From the IMG/VR virus record IMGVR_UViG_3300032193_000200, positions 1-44,429 of that record: a stretch of DNA of 44,429 nt. The stretch is one strand, 5' to 3'. Below, one piece after another: positions 5,908 to 15,580 of the stretch (position 1 is its first letter; the number at the start of each line of letters is the position of its first letter). Source of the DNA: a virus. Below the pieces are notes generated by a model. It ran no database searches. It worked only from the letters and a program-made list of their open reading frames with translations, and was not told the DNA's origin. A program made the translations under genes and the position numbers.

Positions 5908-8900
5908 TAAATTACGCTCCAGTTAGATCCGTTAGAAATAGTGACTGTATATCCATTATTTATAGTCACAGGACCAGCACTCATACAAGATTTGCTTGCT
6001 GGAATTGTGATGTTTTCCGCAATTGCTTGACGGTTTGCCTTAATGATACCGTAAGTATCTAGGTACATAACGTCTTGATTAACTCTTAGTGTACCATCAA
6101 CGTTAACGTCACTGCCAACATCTAGATCATAACGTGGGTTACCACTTCTGTTAATACCAACTCTGGAGAGTCTGTAAATATCAGAACCATTAGGTGCTTC
6201 TGTCCATCTGGAAGTAACGAATGGTTGGTTGTTCTGGTAAACAAGACCATTGACGTTGAAGTTACCTTGGACGTTTAGACCGTAACTAACAGTAGATCCA
6301 GTAGCGGTGCTGCTGGTATTGGTGGTTCCAATCGAAACTCTATTAGTGCCACCATTAATTGCAATCGCAGGAGTAGAGTTCCAAGATGTTCCACCATTGT
6401 TGGTAGATGCTTGGATAGTAAAGATGTTGTTACCAACCAGCTGGTTACCAATTCTGAAGTTTCTGTAGGAAGAAGAACCACGGAATACTAGTGGAGCACC
6501 AGAGTTATCGTTGTCAGTATCAATAGTGATCTGATTTTGTACAATCAGTGTGTCATCAATGTATGCTGTACCATCAACGTGTAAGTTGTAAGATGGATCT
6601 GTTACACCAATACCGAGAGATCCTCCTGCAGTACCAACCAAAGACATAATGTGGTTGTTTGGTGCATCGCCAGCACCTTGTCCAGGTTGCCATGTGTAGA
6701 AGTCAATAGCATTTCCGTTGCCAGATCCACCACTATTGTGGCGAGTCTTAATTGCGTGCTTGTAGTTCTGAGATGCGTTATATCCCATGAAGACCTGGGA
6801 TGTACTAAACACATTGGAGTTGTTACCAGATCCAAGATGTAGTGCTGCTTTTCCTGCCTGACCATTTCCAAATCCATCGATTTGGAGTTTGACATTAGCA
6901 TTGGTTCCGCCAGTGCCACCAGAAATTCTAACGTTATTGTTAGAAGCATCTACGAATAGAGTTCCGCTGTCAACCGTGAAGTCACTGGCAACAGTAGCAG
7001 TAGAAAGCATACTTGCTGTTCCACTTACGCTGAAGTTAGATCCACCACCAGTAATGGTTAGTGAACCTGTCATTACATCACCAGCCTTCAAGACGTTTAG
7101 TGATGCAGAACCAGTTAGGTTTGCTGTGATTGTTCCAGCAGAGAAGTTACCCGAAGAGTCACGAATAACAGCAGTGGAAACAATGTTTGGAGAGTTGAAT
7201 GTAACGTTTCCAGTGTTCCAGATCTTGTTACCATTGATCGTAAATCCATCAGCGTTGGCAACCTGAGCATTCAGGGTTCCAGAACCATCAGTAGAATTAC
7301 CACCAGTTACGACAAGAGCAACGTTATAGTTAGCTGCTAACTGAGAAGAGTTGAAGTAGATACCAGGAGAAGAAGAGTTACCATCTTTTCTACCCAGTCT
7401 GAGGTTACCAGTTCCACTATCACTTTCAAGTGTTGCTACTTGGAATGTGTTGTCATCTTCGATTGCGAAGTCGTGGAATGTAACTCTTACACTTGCAGTA
7501 CCAATTTGCAGAGCACCAACGAAGTTACCTGCAGTTAGTCTACCAAAGATTAGTGTGTAATCTTCTGTTGGGTCAGAGACGTTATTGGTAACGATGTTGT
7601 CAATCGAGATAACACCAGTTGCCTGAGCGTTTGCGTCATACAGGTTGACAGTTTGACCAGGGAGGAATGGAGTTCCACCTAGGACCTGACCAGAAACATA
7701 GATCTTGTACTTAGAATCGCCAGAGAAGGACTTGATTGTGATGGAATCACGGATAACACCTGCACTCTGGAAACTTGGCATTCTGTTATCAGATAGTGTG
7801 CCATAGTTGATATTAAGAGCATTCTGATACCAAGTGCCTTGTCTGTTATCAAGTCTGTCTGCGTCTAGGTCAGAATCAATACCATCGTTATTAGATGTCC
7901 AGACTTTACCCCATGTACCGAAAGTAGTGACTCCAGTTCCAGAACCACGGAGATACATGTTATCGTTATCGGTGAATGCAAGTTGTCTTACACCACCAAT
8001 TGCGGTTAGACCGCTACCATCTGCTCTGAGAGTAAGAACCATGTTTTTGGTTCCACCATCATTCAGTTGGTTTGCACTGTTGTTAATGGTGTTGGAAACA
8101 ATACCAGTAACGAAGTTGTTTGGAGTTGGGTTAGAAGTTGGGTTGTTAGTACCAGTGATAAGTCTAATCGTTCTAACTGACTGACCAGAAATATCAATGT
8201 TGTACGTACCAGCGAGTCTATCCGTAGGAACTCTACCAGTCTGTAGGTTATCTGCGTTGGTATAGAAACTAGAGTCTGCACCGTCTAGGAAGTCAGCATC
8301 AAGACCAGATCCAGAACCAGTCTTCAGTTCGATAGAACCGTTACCTGCTGTGCCGATGTTAAACTGAGATTTCTTGAATCTAGAAACACCTAGTGTGCCA
8401 TACAGGTCAGCAGAAACTGTTAGGTCAGTAACTCTTTGTACGTCAAGGGCAACGTTTGCATACTGTCTAAGAACGGTAGATAGTTTTGCTTTTCCTAAGA
8501 AGCTAGAACCAGAACCAATCTCAACTGGAGCAGAAGAAATGTCAAAGTCAGCAGCGTAACCACTGCCACCATCTGTAACGACTACAGATGTAACAGCACC
8601 ACCAGAAACAATGACGTTGCACTTAAGTCCACTGCCAGGAGCACCACCAGTAATAGTTAAGTCGAAGTATTGACCATCGGTATAACCACTACCACCGTTA
8701 GCGATGATGACGCTATCTACGAAATTGCCTTGAGTATCTGTAGAGTCAAACGTGATTGGAGAAGAACCACGCTCGAATTCAATGATTGTTCCTAGAGGAA
8801 TCGTAGCAGTTAGTGGGTTGTTCAGAGAAATTGTTGTCTGTCCGCCAACCGTAATAACACCAGTAATGTTAGTGTTTTGTTGAATACCACTTACAGTGTT

Positions 8901-11900
8901 TTTAACTGCATGACCAATCAGAACGTTTGCGTTCGTTGCCATTACAAGTTGACTGGAACCAGAGTTTGCCTGAGCAGTCAACTTATCAAAGTATCTGATT
9001 TCAGCACCCTTGAGTGACTGTACTGCCTTAGCGTATGTCTGATCACCACGTAGGAATGTGAACGAGTTAGCAGCACCTGCATTAGCAAGTCTATCTGTCT
9101 CAATAACACCAGATGTAATATCGGATGCTGCAATCTGGTTGGAGGATAGCGATACCCAGTTATTATTATCACCAGAAGATGTATTGACAACTCTGCTGAG
9201 GTTTACGGTTACTGCTGGTGTATCACTGGAGTCAATGTTATCAGTATCCTGAATAGCAATGTTGTTAACAATGTCACCATATAGTCTGCTTTCGATTAAA
9301 GCATTACCTTGTGCTTGTGTTCCTTGTCCAGGAGGTGCAGAGAAGGTAACAGTTGGAGCGGAGGTGTAACCTTTACCACCTTTAAATCCATTGAATGTTA
9401 CAATCTCTACAGCAACAACTTCTCCATTTGCAATGGTACAGGTTGCGGCAGCTGAAACAGCACCTAGTCCTTGTCCACCACCAGAGAATGTGATTGTTGG
9501 TGGTTGGGTGTAACCAGAACCACCGTTGGAGATTGTCAACTGATAAACAACACCAGTTCTATATTCAGTTGCCTGAACACGACCACCAGATACACTACCA
9601 GTGAAGATGTCGCCAATGGTAAACTGAATTGTAGGATCGACAGCGAATGCTAAGAACTGACTGTCTAGATCATTGTTAAGAATGAAGGACTGTGATGTAT
9701 CCTGTTGGATCGCGATGTCACCAGCAAGTGCGCCTTCAATAGCAAGTCTTTCTGCTTGGTTTGCAACAGTGTAAACTTCAAATGGTCTTAGTGCTGGGAT
9801 CTGGTCAATAGAAATCTTACCAGAGTCAGTCAATTCAACCAGTGCTCTAGGAACAGCGTTCGTAGAATATGGTTTGTTGATGAAAGGACCAAGGTTGTTA
9901 GTAATATAATCCTTGACTGCCTTTTGAGTAGGTAGTACAGAGTCACTTGTGGTAGCACCACCAAGTGTGTTATCTGCGGAGAATCCAGTAACAACAACGT
10001 CGCCACCTTTCAGTTTCAAGAACTCAACTTCAGAGATGGTAACCGTACCCGTGAAGGTGATAGCACCAGTTCTGTTCTCAATTCTAGCGAATGTACCAAC
10101 CTTGAAGTCACCAAGTTCGTCAGTACCAGAGACGTATACACGACCGTAGTCTTCGGAAACTTGTTCAAATGCTTCGATCTTAGTACCACCGTTTTCAGGT
10201 AGTGCAAGATAGTTAGTACCAGAACCTGCAAATTCCCAGGTGTGGGAAGAAGAGTTAACGATAGAAGGTCTATGTAGTCTGATGGTAGCACCAGTGATAG
10301 ATCCAATGGCAATTGGTTGACCAGTGGTTTTATCTTTGAGTGACATGCCACTGCCAACACCATCATCAATGGTTAGATCTGCACTGTTATCAGCAGCAAC
10401 AGGTCCAACAGCATCAATAAAGTATTCAATATCTGGATTGACATTTTCGTATCCATCAATCTTAACAATATAGTGCTCTAGTGGCGCTCTACCTAAACCA
10501 GAAATACTAATGATAGTTCTGCCTGTTGGTGTTGCAGAGATGTTACTTACAGTACCAACGTCGAACGTATATGCTTCTCTACGGAAACCATTACCTCTTA
10601 GTGCGTTTAGACCGAAGTTTGTAGCAGAGTTGGTGATAGATGCATAACCACCAGTCTCACAAAGGACACCATCTGCACAGAAAATAACAAAGACCGAAAC
10701 TAACTGGGTGTAACCATCTTCAATAACCTTATATCCTGTACCACCAAAGGAGACGATCGTGAATGCCGCAGCAACCATCGACTTACCCTGGTTGGGGAAG
10801 GTTGCAGTGCCGTCAAGTTCCAATCCAGGGAAAGGACAGTTGGGTTGCTTGACCTTAGAACCATCAATTAGAGCACCGCCACCACCTAGGAAAGAGATAA
10901 CAGAAGAGTTCTGTGTATATGGTGATGCCTCAACGATAGGCAAATCATCAAACGTACCTCTGATAGCAGATCTGACATTCTGTTGATCTTGAATAAAGCT
11001 ATCTGGATACGTGATAACTGGTGCAATATCATATAGAGTTCCAGTATTAATTGCAGTAGCTCCAGGTGCTGTACCATTTGCAGGATCAACAGCGTATTCT
11101 AAGATGCTATCATAAAGATCCATCAATGTAGTGATGGTAGATGCTACGTTAGAGCATGTTGGATTAGTTCCAGACTTAAGAATATTCCAATCTTCAAATT
11201 TAGGGATTGGAGAATTTAGTGCTGTAGGACCATAATTAATCAGAGTAGCATTTGCCTTTGCACTTACAAACGTATGTGCGACACCCGCAGCAGCACCTGC
11301 GTTTGGTACAGTACATGTTACTGTGGTTAATCCACCAGCACTTGATACGTTGGTAATTGCATAACTTTCACCATAGTTGGAATCAAACCTCAGAGGACTT
11401 GCGTGGTCTCCAGGTGTTCCGTTGTAGGTGCAGTTGAATACTAGTGCCTCTTCTGCAAAAGCGATTCTATCGCTGGTAGTTGGTGCTGTGGCTGGATCGG
11501 GGAATGTTACAGTTACTTGACCCGATGTGGAGTTATAAGTAGCACCCTGTGGTGTAAATGCAGCAACATTGCCATCAGACCAGTTACGCATTGCAGCGAT
11601 TGCTAGATCTTTAACTTGCTGGAAAGCAAATCTAGTAGCTGGTAGTTCTGATGCAGGGACACCAACCAATGCCAAACCATCGTAGTAAAGTTCAGCAGCA
11701 GTTACTGTTCCTTTATTTCCACCCAATACCAAGTCTCTACAGAGATTGCGTAGAGTTAGTACAATATCTCTACGACACTTGCGTTCTTGAACGTTGTTAA
11801 GTGATAGAGATGGATATTGAACAAGTGCTGCTCTGTATGCTTCATCAGCAATCAAGTCTTTGTTCTTCTGAATCAGATATGCAGCATCTAGATATGTGCC

Positions 11901-14900
11901 AGTTGCATTATTGCTAATTACATCTACCCAGAGATAAGATAGAGTATCGATAGCAGCTCTTACATCATCACAATACTTTCCACTACCATTTGCTGATCCA
12001 TCAGCATTCAGTAGCGCCGTAGAAGAGATAATCGTTGGATCGAAGTATCTTGGTAGAGAAGAATACTGAGGAGTGTATAGATCATCACTGAGAGTTCTGT
12101 TTCCAATCCTCCAGTTGCACATTGCGTAGATTGCTAGTTCTCTAGCAAATTCAAATCCACGAACGTTTTGCGTAATTTCATCTTCGATGAAACCAATTTG
12201 TGTTCCTACAATATACTTCTGTGCTGCTGTAAGAACGTTGAAGTTTGATCCAAACTCAAGGTCTCTTACGATAGCGTTGAGGAAGTGTACAACGTCTTGA
12301 CGGCACTGCTCGTCGTTACCAGGAATAGAGAAACTTGGATATGTTTTCTGACCATCAGAACAGGACAGAAGCATGTTCTCGATCTTGATAACATCATCTT
12401 CTGTTAGAGATGCAACTGGATTGTTGGTTGTAACTGTAGCAATACCTGTTCCAGCATTGTCCCATACAAATCCAGTAACATTGTACGTGTTACCACCAAA
12501 TGTTACTGTACCACCACTGACGTAAGTGTGAGTATCAAGAGTCGCATTAATTCCTAAGAAAATGTCGAAAGTATTACCACTGACGTTAAATGCAGCGTAA
12601 TGATACTTTGCATATTCAGAGTTAATAAACCCAACAACCTCATCAGCAATGAAGTCTCTGTTGTTTCTGATTAACTGGCAAGCATCCTGATATCTTCTTT
12701 CTACAGGAGTAGACAGTTTAAATTTGTTTGGTGAGTTGAGTAGAGATAAAGTAACAGATTTGGAGTAAGACTTTACCGTAGCATTTTGTCCTGGGTCAAA
12801 GTCTGATACAGAGAATCCGTTGACTTTCTTTGGAATTACAAATCTTCTAGCACGACCATCAGCATCTTCGATGACCTTATAGATTCTTTGCTTACCATTC
12901 AAGAAAGAAATGTCAGGACTGTTATTAGTAGGCAGACCTTCAATTAGAATCTCTTGACCTTCTTTCAATTCGTGGGTATTAGATCTACCAACTAGAGCAC
13001 TAGTATAGAAAACAATACCACCAAGGTCTTCTGAATTACCATATATGCCACTCTGGAAACCACCTTGAGAGACACTAGGATCGTTCTGTAGGGAGAAATC
13101 GATTCTAGAAATAGGTAGAGTTGTAGTTACATCTTCGTCATAAGATACAACCTCACCTTCAGCTCTAATCGATACAATGTCTGTAGAGTCAAATGTTTCT
13201 GTAGTTACAGTTGCATTGAACAAGTTGATCGTTCCATTTCCTGTAGCATCCCATGTTGGGGAGTCAAGGATAGGTACAACAGCAACATCCCAATAAGTTG
13301 GGGTATTCTCATCATCTGGTGTAATAGAAGCAACTTCGTAATAACCAGCAGTGAAGTAGGTATCTGTAGTATCGTCTAGATACAGATAAGTACCACCAGG
13401 GATGGTTGGTTCTGGATCTGTTCCAGTAAATCTCAGTTTGTTTTCTCCACCAACACCAGTACAAGTGAGGTTTGTAATTTGAGATCCAGTCGAACCAGAA
13501 AGAATATATCTAAATTGCTCACCAGCGATGAAGGAACCACTTGTTAGTCTTACATCAACATTACCATTGATGTATGCACTAGCACCTGTTGTTACATCAA
13601 AGTTAACTTCGATCAGTTTTGCTCTAGAACCAGTGTTAACACCAACTACTTCTAGACCAGTTACTAGTTGTTGTAAACCTGTATTTTGCTGGAAAGCAAC
13701 ACGGAATTCATCTGGACCAAAGATTTGGTGACCAATTGGATACTGTACACCAAAGTCACCATTGGTCTCATTATCGATCGTGATTCTTTGCTTGTCATCA
13801 AAGACCATAGCAAAGTCCCAAGTAGCAACTGGGTCACCGTTGGAGTCAATTTGGTCGCGATATGTAACACCAATAACGTAGTTCTTATCGCCAAACTTGA
13901 AAATGTGCTTGTTAGCATTTGCAGGTCTGATAATTACCAGACGTAGGTTGTCACCAACAACTGAACAGTCGGGTGGTAGAGAGATTGGGTTATCTTCTAC
14001 GTAGTCACCACCAGAGACAACCAGTGTTTCTTTAACACCAGGAGTTGCCCATGCTAGTTGTGCTGCTTTTTTAATTGTACGAACAGGGTTAACTGCCGAA
14101 CGACCGTCGTTCAGGTCAGAACCAATCTGTTCAGAAACGTAAATACGACCACCAACGTCATTCGTTGCTAGGTTGAGTACGTATTCTGTAGTAGCAATCT
14201 TGTCAGATCTATCGCCAAGTAGAGGTGTGATAGAACGTGGATAGACGCCAGCTTCTCCAGTCTCTTGGTATTTAAATGCATTTGGATCGTCTACACGGAA
14301 ACCAATATGCTTGAAGTTAACTTCACCGTTAGCAACAATACCATCAGTGTGTTCTGGTGCTAATGAACCAGTCTCACCAGCATTTAGTGCTTGATAAACA
14401 TTGTTACCAAAGTATCTGTAAGAGTTCTCCTGAATAATAACGTTGGGAGACCAGATAGTACCACTGCTGTTAACATAGGTCTTTAAGTTTGGACCTCTGA
14501 GTTCTAGGTCAGGGGTAACGAAGTTATCAATATCAAGGTTTAGAACTCTCGCCGTGTCTGAAATGATCGACGTTGACGTTCTAATAGCACCGTTGATATC
14601 AAGTTCAAAGTCAACAGTATCCAGTTCTGCTACAAGAGAAGCACCTTGTCCATTGCCACCAGTAACTGTGACTGTAGGAGCAGCGGTGTAACCAGATCCA
14701 GGATTGTTAACAGCAACGTTGATAACACGTCCGTTAAAGATAAACGCGGAAGCTTGTGCTTGTACACCACCAGGGGTAGTTGGCGGATCGATAGTGATAG
14801 TTGGAACTACGGTATATCCAGTACCACCAGAAACAACGTTAATGTTGTTTACTCGTTCTCCCGTTCTGTTAATACCAACACGAGGTAATCCAGTCGCAGC

Positions 14901-15032
14901 ATCAAGTTCGGTTCTGACGATCTCTCTTTCAAGAGCACCAGTACCTCCCCTAATGGTTAGTTCATTATCACCGATGAGTTGTGGTTTTGAACCTCTAATA
15001 AACTCTTTATCGGAATTAATGTTAAAACTCAT
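5907..15032 (-). CDS. Giant tail-fibre-like virion protein (3041 aa)
   Basis: ATG at 15032 with AGGAG 12 bases upstream; start MSFNINSDKEFIRGSKPQLI. Modules in order: two GSGY/PTVT beta repeats (about 60-137); a CBM5/12-like unit (about 193-240); a beta-helix-like stretch starting GGRIYVSEQIGSDLNDGRSA; two helical CRRD modules (about 779-975 and 1046-1150); more GSGY repeats (about 1830-1915 and 2105-2180); tail-fibre repeats such as LDGADSSFYTNADNLQTGRV; VGIGTT/NLHVDGTAYI-type beta repeats; and a terminal cap SAGPVTINNGYTVTI. No enzyme motif is seen. Such composition is typical of long tail fibres or outer baseplate proteins of cyanophages. It lies in the interval that holds short-tail-fibre genes 11 and 12 in T4, but I see no sequence match to them. 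It is a very large protein for a myovirus fibre. Confidence 0.88.
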   Translation of the reverse strand: MSFNINSDKEFIRGSKPQLIGDNELTIRGGTGALEREIVRTELDAATGLPRVGINRTGERVNNINVVSGGTGYTVVPTITIDPPTTPGGVQAQASAFIFNGRVINVAVNNPGSGYTAAPTVTVTGGNGQGASLVAELDTVDFELDINGAIRTSTSIISDTARVLNLDIDNFVTPDLELRGPNLKTYVNSSGTIWSPNVIIQENSYRYFGNNVYQALNAGETGSLAPEHTDGIVANGEVNFKHIGFRVDDPNAFKYQETGEAGVYPRSITPLLGDRSDKIATTEYVLNLATNDVGGRIYVSEQIGSDLNDGRSAVNPVRTIKKAAQLAWATPGVKETLVVSGGDYVEDNPISLPPDCSVVGDNLRLVIIRPANANKHIFKFGDKNYVIGVTYRDQIDSNGDPVATWDFAMVFDDKQRITIDNETNGDFGVQYPIGHQIFGPDEFRVAFQQNTGLQQLVTGLEVVGVNTGSRAKLIEVNFDVTTGASAYINGNVDVRLTSGSFIAGEQFRYILSGSTGSQITNLTCTGVGGENKLRFTGTDPEPTIPGGTYLYLDDTTDTYFTAGYYEVASITPDDENTPTYWDVAVVPILDSPTWDATGNGTINLFNATVTTETFDSTDIVSIRAEGEVVSYDEDVTTTLPISRIDFSLQNDPSVSQGGFQSGIYGNSEDLGGIVFYTSALVGRSNTHELKEGQEILIEGLPTNNSPDISFLNGKQRIYKVIEDADGRARRFVIPKKVNGFSVSDFDPGQNATVKSYSKSVTLSLLNSPNKFKLSTPVERRYQDACQLIRNNRDFIADEVVGFINSEYAKYHYAAFNVSGNTFDIFLGINATLDTHTYVSGGTVTFGGNTYNVTGFVWDNAGTGIATVTTNNPVASLTEDDVIKIENMLLSCSDGQKTYPSFSIPGNDEQCRQDVVHFLNAIVRDLEFGSNFNVLTAAQKYIVGTQIGFIEDEITQNVRGFEFARELAIYAMCNWRIGNRTLSDDLYTPQYSSLPRYFDPTIISSTALLNADGSANGSGKYCDDVRAAIDTLSYLWVDVISNNATGTYLDAAYLIQKNKDLIADEAYRAALVQYPSLSLNNVQERKCRRDIVLTLRNLCRDLVLGGNKGTVTAAELYYDGLALVGVPASELPATRFAFQQVKDLAIAAMRNWSDGNVAAFTPQGATYNSTSGQVTVTFPDPATAPTTSDRIAFAEEALVFNCTYNGTPGDHASPLRFDSNYGESYAITNVSSAGGLTTVTCTVPNAGAAAGVAHTFVSAKANATLINYGPTALNSPIPKFEDWNILKSGTNPTCSNVASTITTLMDLYDSILEYAVDPANGTAPGATAINTGTLYDIAPVITYPDSFIQDQQNVRSAIRGTFDDLPIVEASPYTQNSSVISFLGGGGALIDGSKVKQPNCPFPGLELDGTATFPNQGKSMVAAAFTIVSFGGTGYKVIEDGYTQLVSVFVIFCADGVLCETGGYASITNSATNFGLNALRGNGFRREAYTFDVGTVSNISATPTGRTIISISGLGRAPLEHYIVKIDGYENVNPDIEYFIDAVGPVAADNSADLTIDDGVGSGMSLKDKTTGQPIAIGSITGATIRLHRPSIVNSSSHTWEFAGSGTNYLALPENGGTKIEAFEQVSEDYGRVYVSGTDELGDFKVGTFARIENRTGAITFTGTVTISEVEFLKLKGGDVVVTGFSADNTLGGATTSDSVLPTQKAVKDYITNNLGPFINKPYSTNAVPRALVELTDSGKISIDQIPALRPFEVYTVANQAERLAIEGALAGDIAIQQDTSQSFILNNDLDSQFLAFAVDPTIQFTIGDIFTGSVSGGRVQATEYRTGVVYQLTISNGGSGYTQPPTITFSGGGQGLGAVSAAATCTIANGEVVAVEIVTFNGFKGGKGYTSAPTVTFSAPPGQGTQAQGNALIESRLYGDIVNNIAIQDTDNIDSSDTPAVTVNLSRVVNTSSGDNNNWVSLSSNQIAASDITSGVIETDRLANAGAANSFTFLRGDQTYAKAVQSLKGAEIRYFDKLTAQANSGSSQLVMATNANVLIGHAVKNTVSGIQQNTNITGVITVGGQTTISLNNPLTATIPLGTIIEFERGSSPITFDSTDTQGNFVDSVIIANGGSGYTDGQYFDLTITGGAPGSGLKCNVIVSGGAVTSVVVTDGGSGYAADFDISSAPVEIGSGSSFLGKAKLSTVLRQYANVALDVQRVTDLTVSADLYGTLGVSRFKKSQFNIGTAGNGSIELKTGSGSGLDADFLDGADSSFYTNADNLQTGRVPTDRLAGTYNIDISGQSVRTIRLITGTNNPTSNPTPNNFVTGIVSNTINNSANQLNDGGTKNMVLTLRADGSGLTAIGGVRQLAFTDNDNMYLRGSGTGVTTFGTWGKVWTSNNDGIDSDLDADRLDNRQGTWYQNALNINYGTLSDNRMPSFQSAGVIRDSITIKSFSGDSKYKIYVSGQVLGGTPFLPGQTVNLYDANAQATGVISIDNIVTNNVSDPTEDYTLIFGRLTAGNFVGALQIGTASVRVTFHDFAIEDDNTFQVATLESDSGTGNLRLGRKDGNSSSPGIYFNSSQLAANYNVALVVTGGNSTDGSGTLNAQVANADGFTINGNKIWNTGNVTFNSPNIVSTAVIRDSSGNFSAGTITANLTGSASLNVLKAGDVMTGSLTITGGGSNFSVSGTASMLSTATVASDFTVDSGTLFVDASNNNVRISGGTGGTNANVKLQIDGFGNGQAGKAALHLGSGNNSNVFSTSQVFMGYNASQNYKHAIKTRHNSGGSGNGNAIDFYTWQPGQGAGDAPNNHIMSLVGTAGGSLGIGVTDPSYNLHVDGTAYIDDTLIVQNQITIDTDNDNSGAPLVFRGSSSYRNFRIGNQLVGNNIFTIQASTNNGGTSWNSTPAIAINGGTNRVSIGTTNTSSTATGSTVSYGLNVQGNFNVNGLVYQNNQPFVTSRWTEAPNGSDIYRLSRVGINRSGNPRYDLDVGSDVNVDGTLRVNQDVMYLDTYGIIKANRQAIAENITIPASKSCMSAGPVTINNGYTVTISNGSNWSVI
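5957..5964 (-). promoter_or_regulatory. T4-type late promoter TATAAATA ahead of the adhesin cassette
   Basis: A perfect TATAAATA on the minus strand, inside the last codons of the 3041-residue gene (it encodes part of TINNG). It is 50 bases before the adhesin ATG at 5907. By T4 spacing, the transcript starts near 5951 and includes a GGAG ribosome site. Confidence 0.7.
8510..8720 (-). repeat. GSGY beta-repeat pair in the 3041-aa protein, third cluster
   Basis: Encodes IIANGGSGYTDGQYFDLTIT followed by a second unit with VVTDGGSGYAADFDI. Same Gly-Ser-Gly-Tyr turn and flanking strands as the copies in gp14 and near the N-terminus of this protein. Confidence 0.65.
9290..9550 (-). repeat. GSGY/PTVT beta-repeat pair in the 3041-aa protein, second cluster
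   Basis: Encodes ISNGGSGYTQPPTITFSGGG and then GGKGYTSAPTVTFSAPPGQG, separated by an Ala-rich strand. These are among the cleanest copies of the repeat in the window. Confidence 0.7.
11580..11895 (-). repeat. Helical CRRD-GGN-RNW module, copy 2 of the 3041-aa protein
   Basis: Residues about 1046-1150. Signature: DAAYLIQKNKDLIADEA, then YPSLSLNN, KCRRDIVLTLRNLCRDLVLG with GN, and LAIAAMRNW. It aligns by eye with the copy at 12100-12690 and with two copies in the gp7-like protein (34815-35135 and 35520-35860). Confidence 0.7.
12100..12690 (-). repeat. Helical CRRD-GGN-RNW module, copy 1 of the 3041-aa protein, split by a beta insertion
   Basis: Residues about 779-975. It starts DACQLIRNNRDFIADEVVGF and resumes at QCRQDVVHFLNAIVRDLEFG, ending LAIYAMCNW. 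Between the two halves lies a beta-rich insertion of roughly 80 residues (VSGGTVTFGGNTYNVTGFVW and neighbours) absent from the other copies. Confidence 0.65.
14315..14457 (-). repeat. CBM5/12-like unit in the 3041-aa protein
   Basis: Residues about 193-240: an initial Trp (IWSPN), an aromatic pair (SYRYFGNNVYQA), then GETGSLAPEHTDG. This pattern is typical of small carbohydrate-binding modules found in phage fibres. A similar unit is encoded at 16635-16812. Family assignment is by pattern only. Confidence 0.45.
14622..14852 (-). repeat. GSGY/PTVT beta-repeat pair near the N-terminus of the 3041-aa protein
   Basis: Encodes VVSGGTGYTVVPTITIDPP and then NNPGSGYTAAPTVTVTGGNG, about residues 62-137. 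Same repeat as in gp14. Confidence 0.7.
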
Positions 15033-15069
15033 GGTGTCAACTATCTCCTGACCCGTTTATCCTAGTTTA

Positions 15070-15076
15070 TATTTAG
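15070..15076 (-). promoter_or_regulatory. Possible late promoter (CTAAATA) ahead of the 3041-aa gene
   Basis: CTAAATA on the minus strand in the 46-base gap after the 166-aa gene, 37 bases before the ATG at 15032. AGGAG follows it. It shares the heptamer with the sites at 3004-3010 and 29445-29451. Confidence 0.5.
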
Positions 15077-15078
15077 CA

Positions 15079-15579
15079 TCACTGCCACTCGATACTGATA
15101 ACCTCAGTAACTGCAACCCACTTAATATTGTTTGTTGTACCTGCTCTAGTTGTATTATAACTAAATCTGTTTGAGGACCCTAATGGTTGAATGTCCCACG
15201 TCTGTCCATCGGGGATGTCATCTTTGATAACCGTTCTCATGCTGGACAAAACAGTAGTGGCACCAGCAGCATCACAGAACAATGTAGACTCAATTTTTGC
15301 TGAGTAGACAGTGCCTGAAGCATTGACTCCCATAATGTGTCCAGTAATAAAATTGAGGGTGTCACTTTCAATGGTAATTTGTGTGCCATTAACATCCAGT
15401 TGAAGAACTGCTGTGTTTAGACCACGTAAGATGAATGTACGACGCGCACTATCCGTATACTCAGAGTTTTTAATTTCTAAAGTATTTAAATCCTTTGCGT
15501 TTCTTAATTCATCAACAATAACAGTCTTATCGATGGAAAATCCACCTGTTGAGTCAAACTTTTCTTTTGTAGTTGCCAT
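15079..15579 (-). CDS. Virion-associated beta-rich protein, unknown function (166 aa)
   Basis: The start is MATTKEKFDSTGGFSIDKTV, one base after the stop of the 1719-residue gene. The sequence is rich in alternating polar and hydrophobic residues and appears all-beta (TFILRGLNTAVLQLDVNGTQ, VYSAKIESTLFCDAAGATTV). It ends NNIKWVAVTEVISIEWQ. No catalytic motif, signal peptide or membrane segment is visible. Small proteins of this kind are conserved next to the cyanophage giant fibre genes. I infer a structural role, perhaps linking or capping the two neighbouring giants, because it sits between them and probably shares a transcript with the upstream one. I cannot assign a T4 counterpart. Confidence 0.8.
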   Translation of the reverse strand: MATTKEKFDSTGGFSIDKTVIVDELRNAKDLNTLEIKNSEYTDSARRTFILRGLNTAVLQLDVNGTQITIESDTLNFITGHIMGVNASGTVYSAKIESTLFCDAAGATTVLSSMRTVIKDDIPDGQTWDIQPLGSSNRFSYNTTRAGTTNNIKWVAVTEVISIEWQ

Positions 15580-15580
15580 T